From positions 25,432,707 through 25,496,706 of the forward strand of contig NW_024467121.1 in the NCBI RefSeq assembly GCF_017591425.1: a DNA stretch of 64,000 bases, in the 5' to 3' direction. The notes under the pieces were generated by a model that saw only the letters and a program-made list of their open reading frames with translations, made no database searches and was not told the origin of the DNA. This DNA is from Ochotona curzoniae. Its lineage: Eukaryota; Chordata; Mammalia; Lagomorpha; Ochotonidae. The position numbers and the translations under genes were made by a program. Positions 62,001 through 64,000 of this stretch are shown here, one piece after another; the first letter of the stretch is position 1, and each line of letters starts with the position of its first letter.

Positions 62001-64000
62001 ATCACTGCATCTACCATGGCTTTCCTTGACCCCTCTTCCCTGCCCTGTGGAGAGGCTCTTTTATGCTCTGCCTTCCAGACTTTGCTGTTTTTCTCTTCCT
62101 TGAAAGACTCCATGTGCTTCTTAGCTTTGGGCCATTTGATGGGTTCACCTTTTTCTCCACTATTTGTTTAGGAACAGGGACTTTCTTTTGATTGATATGT
62201 TCAAAGTAAACTGGCATGGACATGAGTATTAATTATAAAACTCATGCACCATTCAGCTGCACATGGTATTTCCATTAAAAACACAATACTTAAAGCTCTA
62301 TTTCAGGAGAGAGTAGTGTGAGTTTCTTCTATCAGAAAAATAATGTAGTTTCATTTTAAGGCATTGTCCAAGTTACTTATATAGGACAATGAAATCTGGA
62401 CATGGAAATTTTAAAAATCACCATATACGGTATTAGTTAAAGGTATAATACAAACCCAAGTACTTTGGTAGCTATTTCAAGCCTTTCATTAAGGCACCAA
62501 GGTAAAACTCAGTAATTTGAAGGTCCTGCTTATCACCCTGAGCCTCTGTTTAAGATCATTTAGTCCATGTTTCTTCCCTTTTTACCTCTATCTCTGTTAC
62601 CATCTTCTCCATATCTCTGTGATAATGGTGCCTTGCAATCATTTCTCAAATCAGGATTCCCCTCTCCAGGAACAAATCTGTATGATATACACATTTATCT
62701 TTTGAAAAATTCATCTGTATCTAGATGAATGATATACACATTCATCTAGATACGAATATGTCTATATAAACAAAAAAAAAATGTAACCTACATCAATCTT
62801 AAAGAAATGAGACTCTTATGTGACACATTCTTACTAGACTTTTTCATTACCAGATACTCCATTTTTCCCAACACATATATTCATATTTTAATGTTATTAT
62901 CTATATATAATGTTCAAAAGTAATTGCTATGGTATCTCTGCAAAGTTGTACGTGAAAGCAGTAATTGCCCTGATTTCTTGCTAGGGTGATTTCCTTTTGC
63001 TCAGGCCTTTTTTGACCCCAGGAAAGTTTTGCAGTTTTTTCTTGCTGGCAGAGCAGTTTCCTATTGCCCTCATTATTTGCATGAACAAAAGATCCAAAGA
63101 ATACAGCAGAATGAGCTACTTTAGCTTATCAACTGGGTGTTTTCTGCCCCACACCCTTGTTGCTACCATTGCCCTGTTCGTTTCTAATATATGACTGTTT
63201 AGTAGCTACTTTTGAGGCAGCAAAATTGACATTGGATAGGGTTAGGGCTCTGCTGGTGCTTTTTCAAGTTTTTTAAAAGGGTCATTTATTTGTTTGAAAA
63301 TTAGAGTAAAACAGAAAGAAGGAGAACTAGAGAGAGAAGAGAGTATTCAACTTCTGGCTCACCCCTTAAATGGCCTCAGCAAATGGGTCTGGGCCAAACT
63401 GAAACGAGGCGCCAGGAACTCTTTCCAGTCAGGCACTCCTAACACATGGCTGGCAGAGGCCCAAGTACTTGGGTCATCTTCTGTTGCCTTCCTGGGTGCA
63501 TTAACAGGGAACAGGATCAGAGCAGAGCAGCTGGGACTTGAACCAGCTCAGTGTTAGGCAATGCTAGCATCAGAGACGATGTCTTAACTCCAAGCAGATA
63601 TGCTTTAAACAAACAAAAAAGAAATTGTTTTCCATATTTCCTTGCAATGCATTTTACACTGTACACACAACATACAGAGGGAAGTCAAGCCAGGCCCAAT
63701 ATTGGAAACCTCCATGTGAAATTTTGATTTATGTATCATGAAAAACTGCATGATAGGGATACACATGTATTGATAAGATTATTCAGATTGTGAACTATCT
63801 GAGTAAATATTGGCATCTGTTTTCCATAGATTCTGGCTAGCAGTGGAAGATCTGAAGAAAAGGCCCATTAGAGAAGTGCCCTCACGAGTTCAGGAAATAT
63901 GGCAAGAATTTCTAGCTCCAGGAGCTCCCAGTGCCATTAACTTGGATTCTAAGAGTTACGACAAAACCACACAGAACGTGAAGGAACCTGGACGATATAC
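5698..64000 (+). CDS. RGS7: RGS7, regulator of G-protein signalling 7 (partial, 11 exons; 5' and 3' ends outside window)
   Basis: RGS7 is an R7-family GTPase-activating protein for Gi/o alpha subunits. It works in neurons as an obligate dimer with Gbeta5 and is brought to membranes by R7BP or GPR158-type partners (family knowledge). The spliced exons are 5698-5804, 10447-10498, 31293-31357, 32187-32263, 32361-32442, 47250-47324, 53284-53382, 54148-54209, 55129-55239, 56394-56519 and 63830-64000. They give one uninterrupted frame of about 342 residues, roughly residues 76-417 of the mammalian protein as I remember it. Domain order is C-terminal DEP, DHEX/R7H, linker, GGL, then the first two-thirds of RGS. 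The product reads almost identically to mammalian RGS7, which separates it from RGS6, RGS9 and RGS11. The start codon and N-terminal exons are upstream of position 1. The last exon is still open at the window edge, so the gene continues downstream. Confidence 0.97.
7462..7766 (-). mobile_element. C-type SINE, antisense
   Basis: CATCCATTGGTTCACTGCAC, AACCAGGAGCCAGGAACTCT and CACACCACAATGCTGGC run from tail to head. Confidence 0.86.
8895..8990 (-). mobile_element. L1-like 3' remnant, antisense
   Basis: A short CTTTTATTTCAGAATAGTTT block followed by AAATTTACAAAACAAAAAAT, as in antisense ends of old L1 copies. Confidence 0.4.
9244..9273. repeat. (CT)n microsatellite
   Basis: About 15 uninterrupted CT units. 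Confidence 0.93.
10447..10498 (+). CDS. RGS7: RGS7 exon: DEP-DHEX junction (52 nt)
   Basis: This is a very short exon, phase 0 to phase 1, encoding [17 protein letters not shown] plus the first base of the next Ala codon (about residues 112-128). The Trp/Pro-rich peptide is the connector leading from DEP into the helical DHEX (R7H) domain and is highly conserved in R7 proteins. The acceptor is TTCTCAG and the donor is GTCAGT at 10499, a weaker but valid site. Open frames in other phases run through this segment and hide the exon. It is placed by homology and by phase fit with both neighbours. Confidence 0.95.
13179..13215. repeat. (GT)n microsatellite
   Basis: GT run with one GG interruption at 13187-13188. 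Confidence 0.93.
13390..13679 (+). mobile_element. Diverged C-type SINE
   Basis: TGACAGCATCCCATATCAGT, CTGGGAAGGCAGTGGATAAT and GAGAGTGAATGCCTAGATGG, ending in a T/A-rich tail. Confidence 0.8.
14508..14802 (-). mobile_element. C-type SINE, antisense
   Basis: A purine-rich GAGAGAGAAAGAGAGAGAG lead, GGGAGCCAGGAACTTCTCC, and GGAGCCCATATGGAATACC close to the head. Confidence 0.87.
14930..16850 (-). mobile_element. Old L1 LINE, ORF2 endonuclease-to-RT region, antisense
   Basis: The + strand follows the antisense ORF2 landscape of old mammalian L1 closely, for example the ATTTCTGCT-rich block near 15820, TGTGAATTTTCCAGCTATTC near 16085, ATTGTCTAAGGTCACAAT near 16132 and TTGAAGTCCCCAATTATAGC near 16360. 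Internal gaps and many stops show great age. One SINE (14508-14802) adjoins the left edge and another (16864-17135) the right edge. Confidence 0.8.
16864..17135 (-). mobile_element. C-type SINE, antisense, diverged
   Basis: AGAGAGAGACAGAGGCATCA, CTGCTTTTTCCCCATGCCAT and ACCCATATGGGTTGCCAA in antisense order. Confidence 0.78.
18284..18300. repeat. Poly-A tract, 17 nt
   Basis: Unbroken A17 about 75 bp left of the L1 3' UTR block; not obviously the tail of a recognised element. Confidence 0.9.
18376..19422 (+). mobile_element. L1 LINE 3' UTR fragment
   Basis: 19080-19420 is clearly homologous to the 3' UTR of the inverted L1 (compare 3690-4020): shared blocks include an AATTAATTCCATAATGTTGTA match, the AGAAGGTCTCCCCAAGA block and GTGGAGGAATCCACCAT. 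The segment 18376-19079, with its run of short purine-rich blocks and C10A8 tract at 18693-18710, is probably the upstream 3' UTR of the same copy; that part rests on position rather than a match inside this window. There is no clean A tail at 19422, so the element is degraded. Confidence 0.75.
20400..20657 (-). mobile_element. C-SINE variant, antisense
   Basis: TTGGACCCAGGCAGTCCACT and CCACCTTAACCATTAGATCA mark the second lagomorph SINE subgroup (head ending in a GCATCTTAACC-type block). Confidence 0.65.
20730..21345 (-). mobile_element. Old L1 LINE, reverse-transcriptase region, antisense
   Basis: The + strand matches antisense L1 RT sequence: the CTTTCAGTACTATGTGGAAC block at 21020, GAGAGTGGGCACCTCTCTCT at 21050, AGAGGAAATGCTTTCAGTCT at 21081 and the TCTGTTGATGTGATTAACTT block at 21276. 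It may belong to the same original insertion as 14930-16850, but the gap and the intervening plus-strand L1 do not prove it. Confidence 0.8.
21735..21835 (+). mobile_element. MIR-like remnant
   Basis: AAGAGCCAAGATTCAAATCC then CTGACTCAGCATTAAG and a CTGCATCA end, as in the MIR middle section. Confidence 0.4.
22873..23209 (+). mobile_element. SINE with CT-rich tail
   Basis: GATGCAGCAGTTAAAATCC head, CAGCAGGTGATGGCTCAAAC, GGAGACTTGGGTTGAATTC, then a long CT stretch and CATCTTTCAAATAAAC. The GATGGCTCAA...TTGGGTTGA pattern is the subgroup also seen at 40400 and 29470. Confidence 0.75.
26437..26775 (+). mobile_element. Tigger-like DNA transposon remnant
   Basis: It keeps the layout of a non-autonomous Tigger-type element: ATAAACCCATCATAGCTGAA near the left end, AATGCATTTATTATACCCAA, GGTTTCTACTGAATGCACGC and, near the right end, AAATCAAACCATCATAATCT. 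ACCCATCATA and the inverted form of CCATCATAAT mark the degraded terminal repeats. It is an old fossil without transposase. Confidence 0.7.
26971..27255 (-). mobile_element. C-type SINE, antisense
   Basis: GAGAGATCTTCCATTTGCTG, TCTCACCCAGGTAGCAGGGA and a degraded head near 27240. Confidence 0.72.
27465..27477. repeat. SINE target-site duplication, left
   Basis: AAAGATTTCTTTA, identical to 27801-27813. Confidence 0.92.
27478..27800 (+). mobile_element. Young lagomorph C-type SINE, full length
   Basis: The best preserved SINE here. It starts TTGGGCCCGGTGCGGTGG. A box-like TGGCGCTGTGG (27493-27503) and B box-like GGTTCTATCCC (27547-27557) mark its tRNA-derived RNA polymerase III promoter. The body has CCCATCCAGCTCCCTGCC and GGGAGACCCGG, ending in CAATAAAAAAATAATAAC and a short A tail. 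A perfect 13-bp AAAGATTTCTTTA duplication flanks it (27465-27477, 27801-27813). Its CpG sites are largely intact, which suits a recent insertion. Confidence 0.93.
27801..27813. repeat. SINE target-site duplication, right
   Basis: AAAGATTTCTTTA directly after the SINE A tail. Confidence 0.92.
28072..28148 (+). mobile_element. L2-like 3' end
   Basis: AAGACAGTACCTGGTATGTA, then a TGAATGAATAAATGAATGAA tail: the standard L2 3' terminus. Confidence 0.6.
29148..29469 (+). mobile_element. C-type SINE
   Basis: ATTCCATATGGGCATCAGTT, GTGATCCAGCTCTCTGCCTG and GCCCAAAACCTTGGGACCCT, tail AAATAAAAAGAAAATAAAAC. Confidence 0.9.
29470..29716 (+). mobile_element. Partial SINE (GATGGCTCAA subgroup) abutting the previous copy
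   Basis: GTAAGAGACTTGGATTGAGT and TTGGGAAGTGAACCAACAGA, tail CCTTTCAAATAAGTG. The head is missing and the left boundary is at the tail of 29148-29469. Confidence 0.7.
31293..31357 (+). CDS. RGS7: RGS7 exon: first DHEX (R7H) helices
   Basis: A 65-nt exon, phase 1 to 0, encoding [20 protein letters not shown] followed by EA (about residues 129-150). It forms the start of the helical extension that packs on DEP and takes part in binding R7BP and other membrane anchors. The acceptor TTTTTACTTTCAG is strong and the donor GTAAGT at 31358 is consensus. It follows the largest intron of the window (20.8 kb). Confidence 0.96.
31358..32186 (+). other. RGS7: RGS7 intron, 829 bp
   Basis: Bounded by GTAAGT and TTTTCCAG. 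It is AT-rich with no transposable element recognised. A 15-bp direct repeat lies at 31646-31660 and 31675-31689. Confidence 0.93.
31646..31689. repeat. 15-bp direct repeat, 29-bp spacing
   Basis: AAAGGTTATGCTGGA at 31646-31660 and 31675-31689, exact. Confidence 0.9.
32187..32263 (+). CDS. RGS7: RGS7 exon: DHEX helix, ESLARL...EAQAK
   Basis: A 77-nt exon, phase 0 to 2, beginning [18 protein letters not shown] and ending in an AEAQA-Lys segment (about residues 151-176). It is an amphipathic helix of the DHEX domain. The acceptor is TTTTCCAG. The donor is GTGAGT at 32264; the final AA joins the A at 32361 to give the Lys codon AAA. It is separated from the next exon by an intron of only 97 nt. 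Confidence 0.96.
32264..32360 (+). other. RGS7: RGS7 mini-intron, 97 bp
   Basis: Bounded by GTGAGT and GTTGACAG. The two flanking exons are in frame only if this segment is removed (2 nt + 1 nt complete a Lys codon). It is near the lower practical size for a mammalian intron and has no long pyrimidine tract next to the acceptor. Confidence 0.93.
32361..32442 (+). CDS. RGS7: RGS7 exon: end of [15 protein letters not shown]...DVHRPV
   Basis: An 82-nt exon, phase 2 to 0, encoding [20 protein letters not shown] and then WDVHRPV (about residues 177-203). The charged stretch ends the DHEX helical bundle, and HRPV leads into the linker before GGL. The acceptor is GTTGACAG and the donor is GTAAGC at 32443. 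No frame disruption is seen. Confidence 0.96.
33658..33962 (+). mobile_element. C-type SINE
   Basis: GGGCCCTGGGCAATAGTC head, GCCTCCCGTCCAGCTCCCTG, GCCCAAAGCCTTGGGACCCT, tail ending in GGAAGGAAGGAA. Confidence 0.9.
34344..34650 (-). mobile_element. C-type SINE, antisense
   Basis: GAGAGATTTTCCATCTGCTA, ATGGAAGCCAGGAGCCAGAA and CATATGGGATACCAGCACTG; head ACACAATGCCAGACC. Confidence 0.9.
36541..37250 (-). mobile_element. L2-like LINE remnant, antisense
   Basis: It begins with the typical antisense L2 end (ATTCATTTATTCATTTGTTC, then a degraded transition through CTAGAAGATACCAGC) and continues with GACAAAGTTTCTGTATCTGA. Similarity fades to the right, so the right edge is approximate. Confidence 0.5.
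39820..40138 (+). mobile_element. C-type SINE
   Basis: GGTGTAGCAAGTTAAGCTTC, ATGTGGGAGACCCAGAAGCA and CATTGCAGCCATTTGAGGAA, tail GCCTTTCAGATAAG. Confidence 0.85.
40400..40705 (+). mobile_element. SINE (GATGGCTCAA subgroup), CT-rich tail
   Basis: GGGTGATGGCTCAAGTAATT, TGGACTGAGTTCTTGGCTTC, then CTCTCTCTCTGTCTCTCTCT and an A-rich end. The left edge is approximate. Confidence 0.7.
40996..41021. repeat. Perfect 26-bp palindrome centred on CACGTG
   Basis: TGTGGGTGTGCAC is followed at once by its exact reverse complement GTGCACACCCACA, with no spacer. Pairing continues outward for three of four more bases. Confidence 0.95.
41018..41067. repeat. 50-bp alternating purine-pyrimidine tract (CA)n(TA)n
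   Basis: CACATATATACACAC, then CA repeats to 41051 and AT repeats to 41067, with no break in alternation. Such tracts favour Z-DNA or melting. Confidence 0.93.
41370..41412. repeat. Short tandem duplication, 26-bp unit
   Basis: TAATCAGCAAATGAGAC at 41370-41386 is repeated exactly at 41396-41412. Confidence 0.9.
41833..42165 (-). mobile_element. Diverged SINE, antisense
   Basis: ATCCTAACCACTAGACCACC and a second CCTCTTGGGTG/GAACTCAGGTACTC block suggest one or two merged diverged copies. Confidence 0.5.
42172..42432 (-). mobile_element. C-type SINE, antisense, head truncated
   Basis: AAGATTTATTTATTTGTTGT, AGTGGCCACGATGGTCGGAG and CAACTGCTTTCCCAGGCCA; the copy stops at about CAGGTTCCCAC before the head. 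Confidence 0.85.
43875..44290 (-). mobile_element. Old L1 3'-end fragment, antisense
   Basis: Alignable by eye with 61030-61335: both carry a GATTTAGG start, a pyrimidine-rich CTCCCTCCTACCC-type block, a TTTTTAA spacer, then TAACACTCC and AATTCAACAAATAG-type blocks. 44215-44290 (TTCATTTCATTAAGC) matches the antisense L1 region seen again at 57540. Confidence 0.65.
44291..45500 (-). mobile_element. L1 3' UTR-like element with GC-rich tandem repeats, antisense
   Basis: The minus strand ends in an A tail (T tract at about 44291-44303) preceded by a unique 3' region, and upstream of that by GC-rich tandem units (44860-45420). Tandem direct repeats in the L1 3' UTR are known for one type of rabbit L1 (78-bp repeats, from memory), so a lagomorph L1 3' UTR is the best reading. 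A composite non-autonomous element of SVA-like build is the alternative. No ORF2 sequence was recognised to the right, and I could not define a target-site duplication. Confidence 0.55.
44860..45420. repeat. GC-rich minisatellite, about 85-bp period
   Basis: The CTCATGGACC-type anchor recurs at 44991, 45077, 45159, 45247 and 45333 (steps of 86, 82, 88 and 86 bp). Each unit also carries a CCAGGGACCTGGGCCAG-like box and a C-rich CCCCTCC box. Copies differ from each other by many substitutions and small indels. It is the most GC-rich stretch of the window. Confidence 0.8.
47250..47324 (+). CDS. RGS7: RGS7 exon: basic linker, symmetric 75-nt exon
   Basis: A phase 0-0 exon of 25 codons encoding [20 protein letters not shown] then HKTRK (about residues 204-228). 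It is the basic linker between DHEX and GGL. The acceptor CATTTCCAG is good. The donor GTAAAA at 47325 is the least consensus donor in the window apart from the 52-nt exon's. Because the exon is a multiple of three in phase 0-0, skipping it would keep the frame. It follows a 14.8-kb intron. Confidence 0.96.
47797..48117 (+). mobile_element. C-type SINE
   Basis: GGGAAGGTGTTGTGGTATG head, TGATCCAGCTCCCTGCTGAA, TTGCAGCCATCTGGGGAGTT, tail CAAAATAAATGAATC. Confidence 0.87.
48187..48476 (-). mobile_element. Diverged SINE, antisense
   Basis: GAGATCTTCCATCTGCTAG and GTTACAGTATGGGATGTCTC; head AATCCAATGGGCC. Confidence 0.72.
50751..51030. mobile_element. Ancient dispersed repeat, class not assigned
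   Basis: GGAAGTTGGAAAGTCCAAGA, GGCCTAATCACATTCCTTAG and GACATATGAATTTTGCAGGA occur in the order seen in a widespread mammalian repeat that I cannot name with confidence. Confidence 0.45.
52130..52265 (+). mobile_element. L2-like 3' end
   Basis: CCAGCATATAGTAAGGTTGA followed by ATAAAAGTTGGTTGAAAGAG resembles the degraded L2 3' tail. Confidence 0.55.
52531..52828 (+). mobile_element. C-type SINE
   Basis: GGACTGGCATTATGGTACAG head, CTGTTCTGATCCAGCTCCCA, CAAGTGCTTGGATCCCTACT, tail TTTCAAATAAATAAAAT. Confidence 0.87.
53284..53382 (+). CDS. RGS7: RGS7 exon: linker and start of GGL, symmetric 99-nt exon
   Basis: A phase 0-0 exon of 33 codons (about residues 229-261) beginning [20 protein letters not shown] and ending [10 protein letters not shown]. 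The Ser/Thr/Pro-rich part is the flexible linker; TEDELQQQ starts the N-terminal helix of GGL. The THTATP stretch has Ala where I remember Pro in human RGS7, a tolerable linker change. The acceptor is a T-rich tract ending GTGTAG and the donor is GTGAGT at 53383. Confidence 0.96.
53383..54147 (+). other. RGS7: RGS7 intron, 765 bp
   Basis: Bounded by GTGAGT and TTTTTTCAG. AT-rich, no repeat element recognised. Confidence 0.93.
54148..54209 (+). CDS. RGS7: RGS7 exon: GGL domain core helix
   Basis: A 62-nt exon, phase 0 to 2, encoding [20 protein letters not shown] plus the first two bases of Ser282. This is the G-gamma-like helix that runs along Gbeta5, as G-gamma does on a conventional Gbeta. 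The acceptor CCCCTTTTTTCAG is strong and the donor GTAAGT at 54210 is consensus. Loss of this exon would shift the frame and remove Gbeta5 binding. Confidence 0.97.
54210..55128 (+). other. RGS7: RGS7 intron, 919 bp
   Basis: Bounded by GTAAGT and CTTCCTAG, splitting the Ser282 codon. No repeat element recognised. Confidence 0.93.
55129..55239 (+). CDS. RGS7: RGS7 exon: C-terminal GGL and GGL-RGS linker
   Basis: A 111-nt exon, phase 2 to 2, encoding [20 protein letters not shown], then SNPW and a WELEA-containing tail (about residues 282-318). The DP...NPW pattern is the conserved end of GGL-type domains. FLVPP differs from the FLLPP I remember in human RGS7 (conservative). The acceptor is CCTTCCTAG and the donor is GTAAGA at 55240. 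Confidence 0.97.
55890..56005 (+). mobile_element. MIR-like remnant
   Basis: ACTTGAGGAAACTAGAACCC and CAACAGAGCTGTGAATTAG in MIR order. Confidence 0.45.
56070..56245 (+). mobile_element. MIR-like remnant
   Basis: TTATGTATAAAATGAGAAGA, ATAATAGCACTTGTCTC and TTGTTCAATAAATGTTAG give a good MIR 3' half. Confidence 0.6.
56394..56519 (+). CDS. RGS7: RGS7 exon: N-terminal part of the RGS domain
   Basis: A 126-nt exon, phase 2 to 2, beginning [19 protein letters not shown] and ending EFSSENL plus AG of Arg361. It holds RGS helices 1-3. The Ser-Glu-Asn of EFSSEN is the first G-alpha switch-contact motif of RGS domains (equivalent to Glu87-Asn88 of RGS4), so the GAP surface is intact here. The acceptor CCTCCTACAG is good and the donor is GTAAGA at 56520. 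Confidence 0.97.
57110..58040 (-). mobile_element. Old L1 LINE, ORF2 C-terminus plus 3' UTR, antisense
   Basis: 57590-58000 is a classic antisense ORF2 end: CAGGTATCTCTCTGACACAG, CTGTTTTCCACAGTGTTTGC and CCACATCCTCACCAGCATTT all fall in the order expected for L1. 57110-57590, with a CTCCCTCCCTCCTAAG block and AAATTTACATTACA, resembles the repeats at 43875 and 61030 and is taken as 3' UTR of the same copy. Confidence 0.85.
59702..60024 (-). mobile_element. C-type SINE, antisense (first of three)
   Basis: GAAAGATCTTCCATCTAATG, TGCTGCTTCCCCAGGCTGTA, CCCATATGGGATGCCAGCAT; full length. Confidence 0.9.
60045..60125 (+). mobile_element. MIR-like remnant
   Basis: CCAGTGAGAAAATTGAGACT then CAGAGACATTGAAATTCCAG, the MIR core. 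Confidence 0.45.
60155..60499 (-). mobile_element. C-type SINE, antisense (second of three)
   Basis: ATATCTTCCATCTGCTGGCT, CTTACATGGGATGCCTGCAC and head CCACAATGCCAGCCCA. Confidence 0.9.
60512..60785 (-). mobile_element. C-type SINE, antisense (third of three)
   Basis: AGGTCTGTTTATTTGCTTTG tail, CCAGGAGCCAGGAGCCAGGA (local GCCAGGA duplication), CATATGGAATACCAGGGTG near a truncated head. Confidence 0.85.
61030..61335 (-). mobile_element. Old L1 3'-end fragment, antisense (second copy)
   Basis: A diverged copy of the 43875-44180 repeat with the same block order (GATTTAGG, CCCTCTCTTCC, TTTTTAATATTTGC, GGGCTTAACACTCC, ATTTCAACATAC). No coding sequence is left. Confidence 0.65.
61345..61955 (+). 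mobile_element. MIR SINE remnant split by the LTR
   Basis: 61345-61424 carries the MIR-type TAGCACCTACTTTACAGGGT and TTGTTGTGGAGATTACATGA blocks. After the LTR, 61924-61955 continues with a degraded MIR 3' part (AGATATTATTA). Confidence 0.55.
61425..61917 (-). mobile_element. Solo LTR of an endogenous retrovirus, antisense
   Basis: On the minus strand it has LTR order: a TGCGGGAGATC-type start, a TATATAAA box (near 61542-61549), an AATAAA signal 12-15 bases further (near 61529), then an R/U5-like tail. (A/G)TACCT occurs at both edges (61418-61424 and 61917-61923) as a likely target duplication. The left end lacks a clean terminal TG/CA. No internal retroviral genes are present on either side, so it is a solo LTR. 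Confidence 0.65.
62682..62747. repeat. Direct repeat overlapping the hairpin
   Basis: ATGATATACACATTTATCT at 62682-62700 recurs with one mismatch at 62729-62747, 47 bp apart. Confidence 0.85.
62717..62753. repeat. Perfect 15-bp-stem inverted repeat, 7-nt loop
   Basis: Arms GTATCTAGATGAATG (62717-62731) and CATTCATCTAGATAC (62739-62753), loop ATATACA. Confidence 0.95.
63275..63592 (-). mobile_element. C-type SINE, antisense, 238 bp before the last exon
   Basis: GGGTCATTTATTTGTTTGAA tail, GGCGCCAGGAACTCTTTCCA and a TAGCATCAGAGACGATG head. It is the repeat closest to any exon in the window. Confidence 0.82.
63830..64000 (+). CDS. RGS7: RGS7 exon: middle of the RGS domain (runs to the window edge)
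   Basis: The exon starts in phase 2 behind acceptor TTTTCCATAG and stays open to the last base, giving 56 codons ([20 protein letters not shown] through a VKEPGRY end). INLDS carries the Asn equivalent to RGS4 Asn128, a key catalytic contact with the G-alpha switch regions. PIRE has Arg where I remember Lys in human, a conservative change. No donor is seen, so the exon continues past 64000. The third contact residue and helices 7-9 lie outside the window. Confidence 0.95.

Larger units (their letters stand above)
56520..63829 (+). other. RGS7: RGS7 intron, 7310 bp
   Basis: Bounded by GTAAGA and TTCCATAG, between the two RGS-domain exons. It contains an antisense L1 (57110-58040), three antisense SINEs (59702-60785), L1 3'-end material (61030-61335), a MIR split by a solo LTR (61345-61955), a hairpin (62717-62753) and a last antisense SINE (63275-63592). 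58041-59701 and 61956-62680 hold nothing I recognise. Confidence 0.9.

Noticed and set aside
1..64000. A novel gene system or operon-like cluster
   Set aside because: All coding signal belongs to one conserved vertebrate gene and the rest is intron with known classes of repeats.

Overview
The window is a piece of a mammalian nuclear genome: AT-rich, intron-dominated and dense in retrotransposons. Its SINEs are the tRNA-derived C-repeat type of lagomorphs. The best preserved copy (27478-27800) has a head that differs from the rabbit C-repeat as I remember it, so I lean towards a pika (Ochotona) rather than rabbit or hare. That species call is an inference and was not tested by a search.

One gene accounts for the coding content: RGS7 (regulator of G-protein signalling 7) on the + strand. 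Eleven exons join in frame: 5698-5804, 10447-10498, 31293-31357, 32187-32263, 32361-32442, 47250-47324, 53284-53382, 54148-54209, 55129-55239, 56394-56519 and 63830 to the window edge. Together they encode about 342 residues, from the second half of the DEP domain through the DHEX (R7H) domain, a linker and the Gbeta5-binding GGL domain into the RGS (GAP) domain. The N-terminal exons lie upstream and the rest of the RGS domain lies downstream. Every complete exon has a GT donor, every acceptor is AG, phases match at all ten junctions, and no stop or frameshift is present, so this looks like the functional gene.

The other roughly 98% is intron. 1-5697 holds SINEs and an L1 with a 5' inversion flanked by a 16-bp target-site duplication. 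10499-31292 (20.8 kb) holds two old antisense L1 fragments, a plus-strand L1 3' UTR, a Tigger-like DNA transposon and a young SINE. 32443-47249 (14.8 kb) holds a perfect 26-bp palindrome next to a Z-DNA-prone repeat, and a minus-strand L1 3' UTR with a GC-rich tandem repeat of about 85 bp. 56520-63829 holds an antisense L1, three same-orientation SINEs in a row, a solo LTR inserted in a MIR, and a perfect 15-bp-stem hairpin.

I see no RNA gene, CRISPR array, promoter, CpG island or second protein-coding gene. The most informative non-coding observations are records of retrotransposition mechanism (twin priming, nested insertion, tandem repeat in an L1 3' UTR) and the two strong inverted repeats. 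I found no undescribed biological system.
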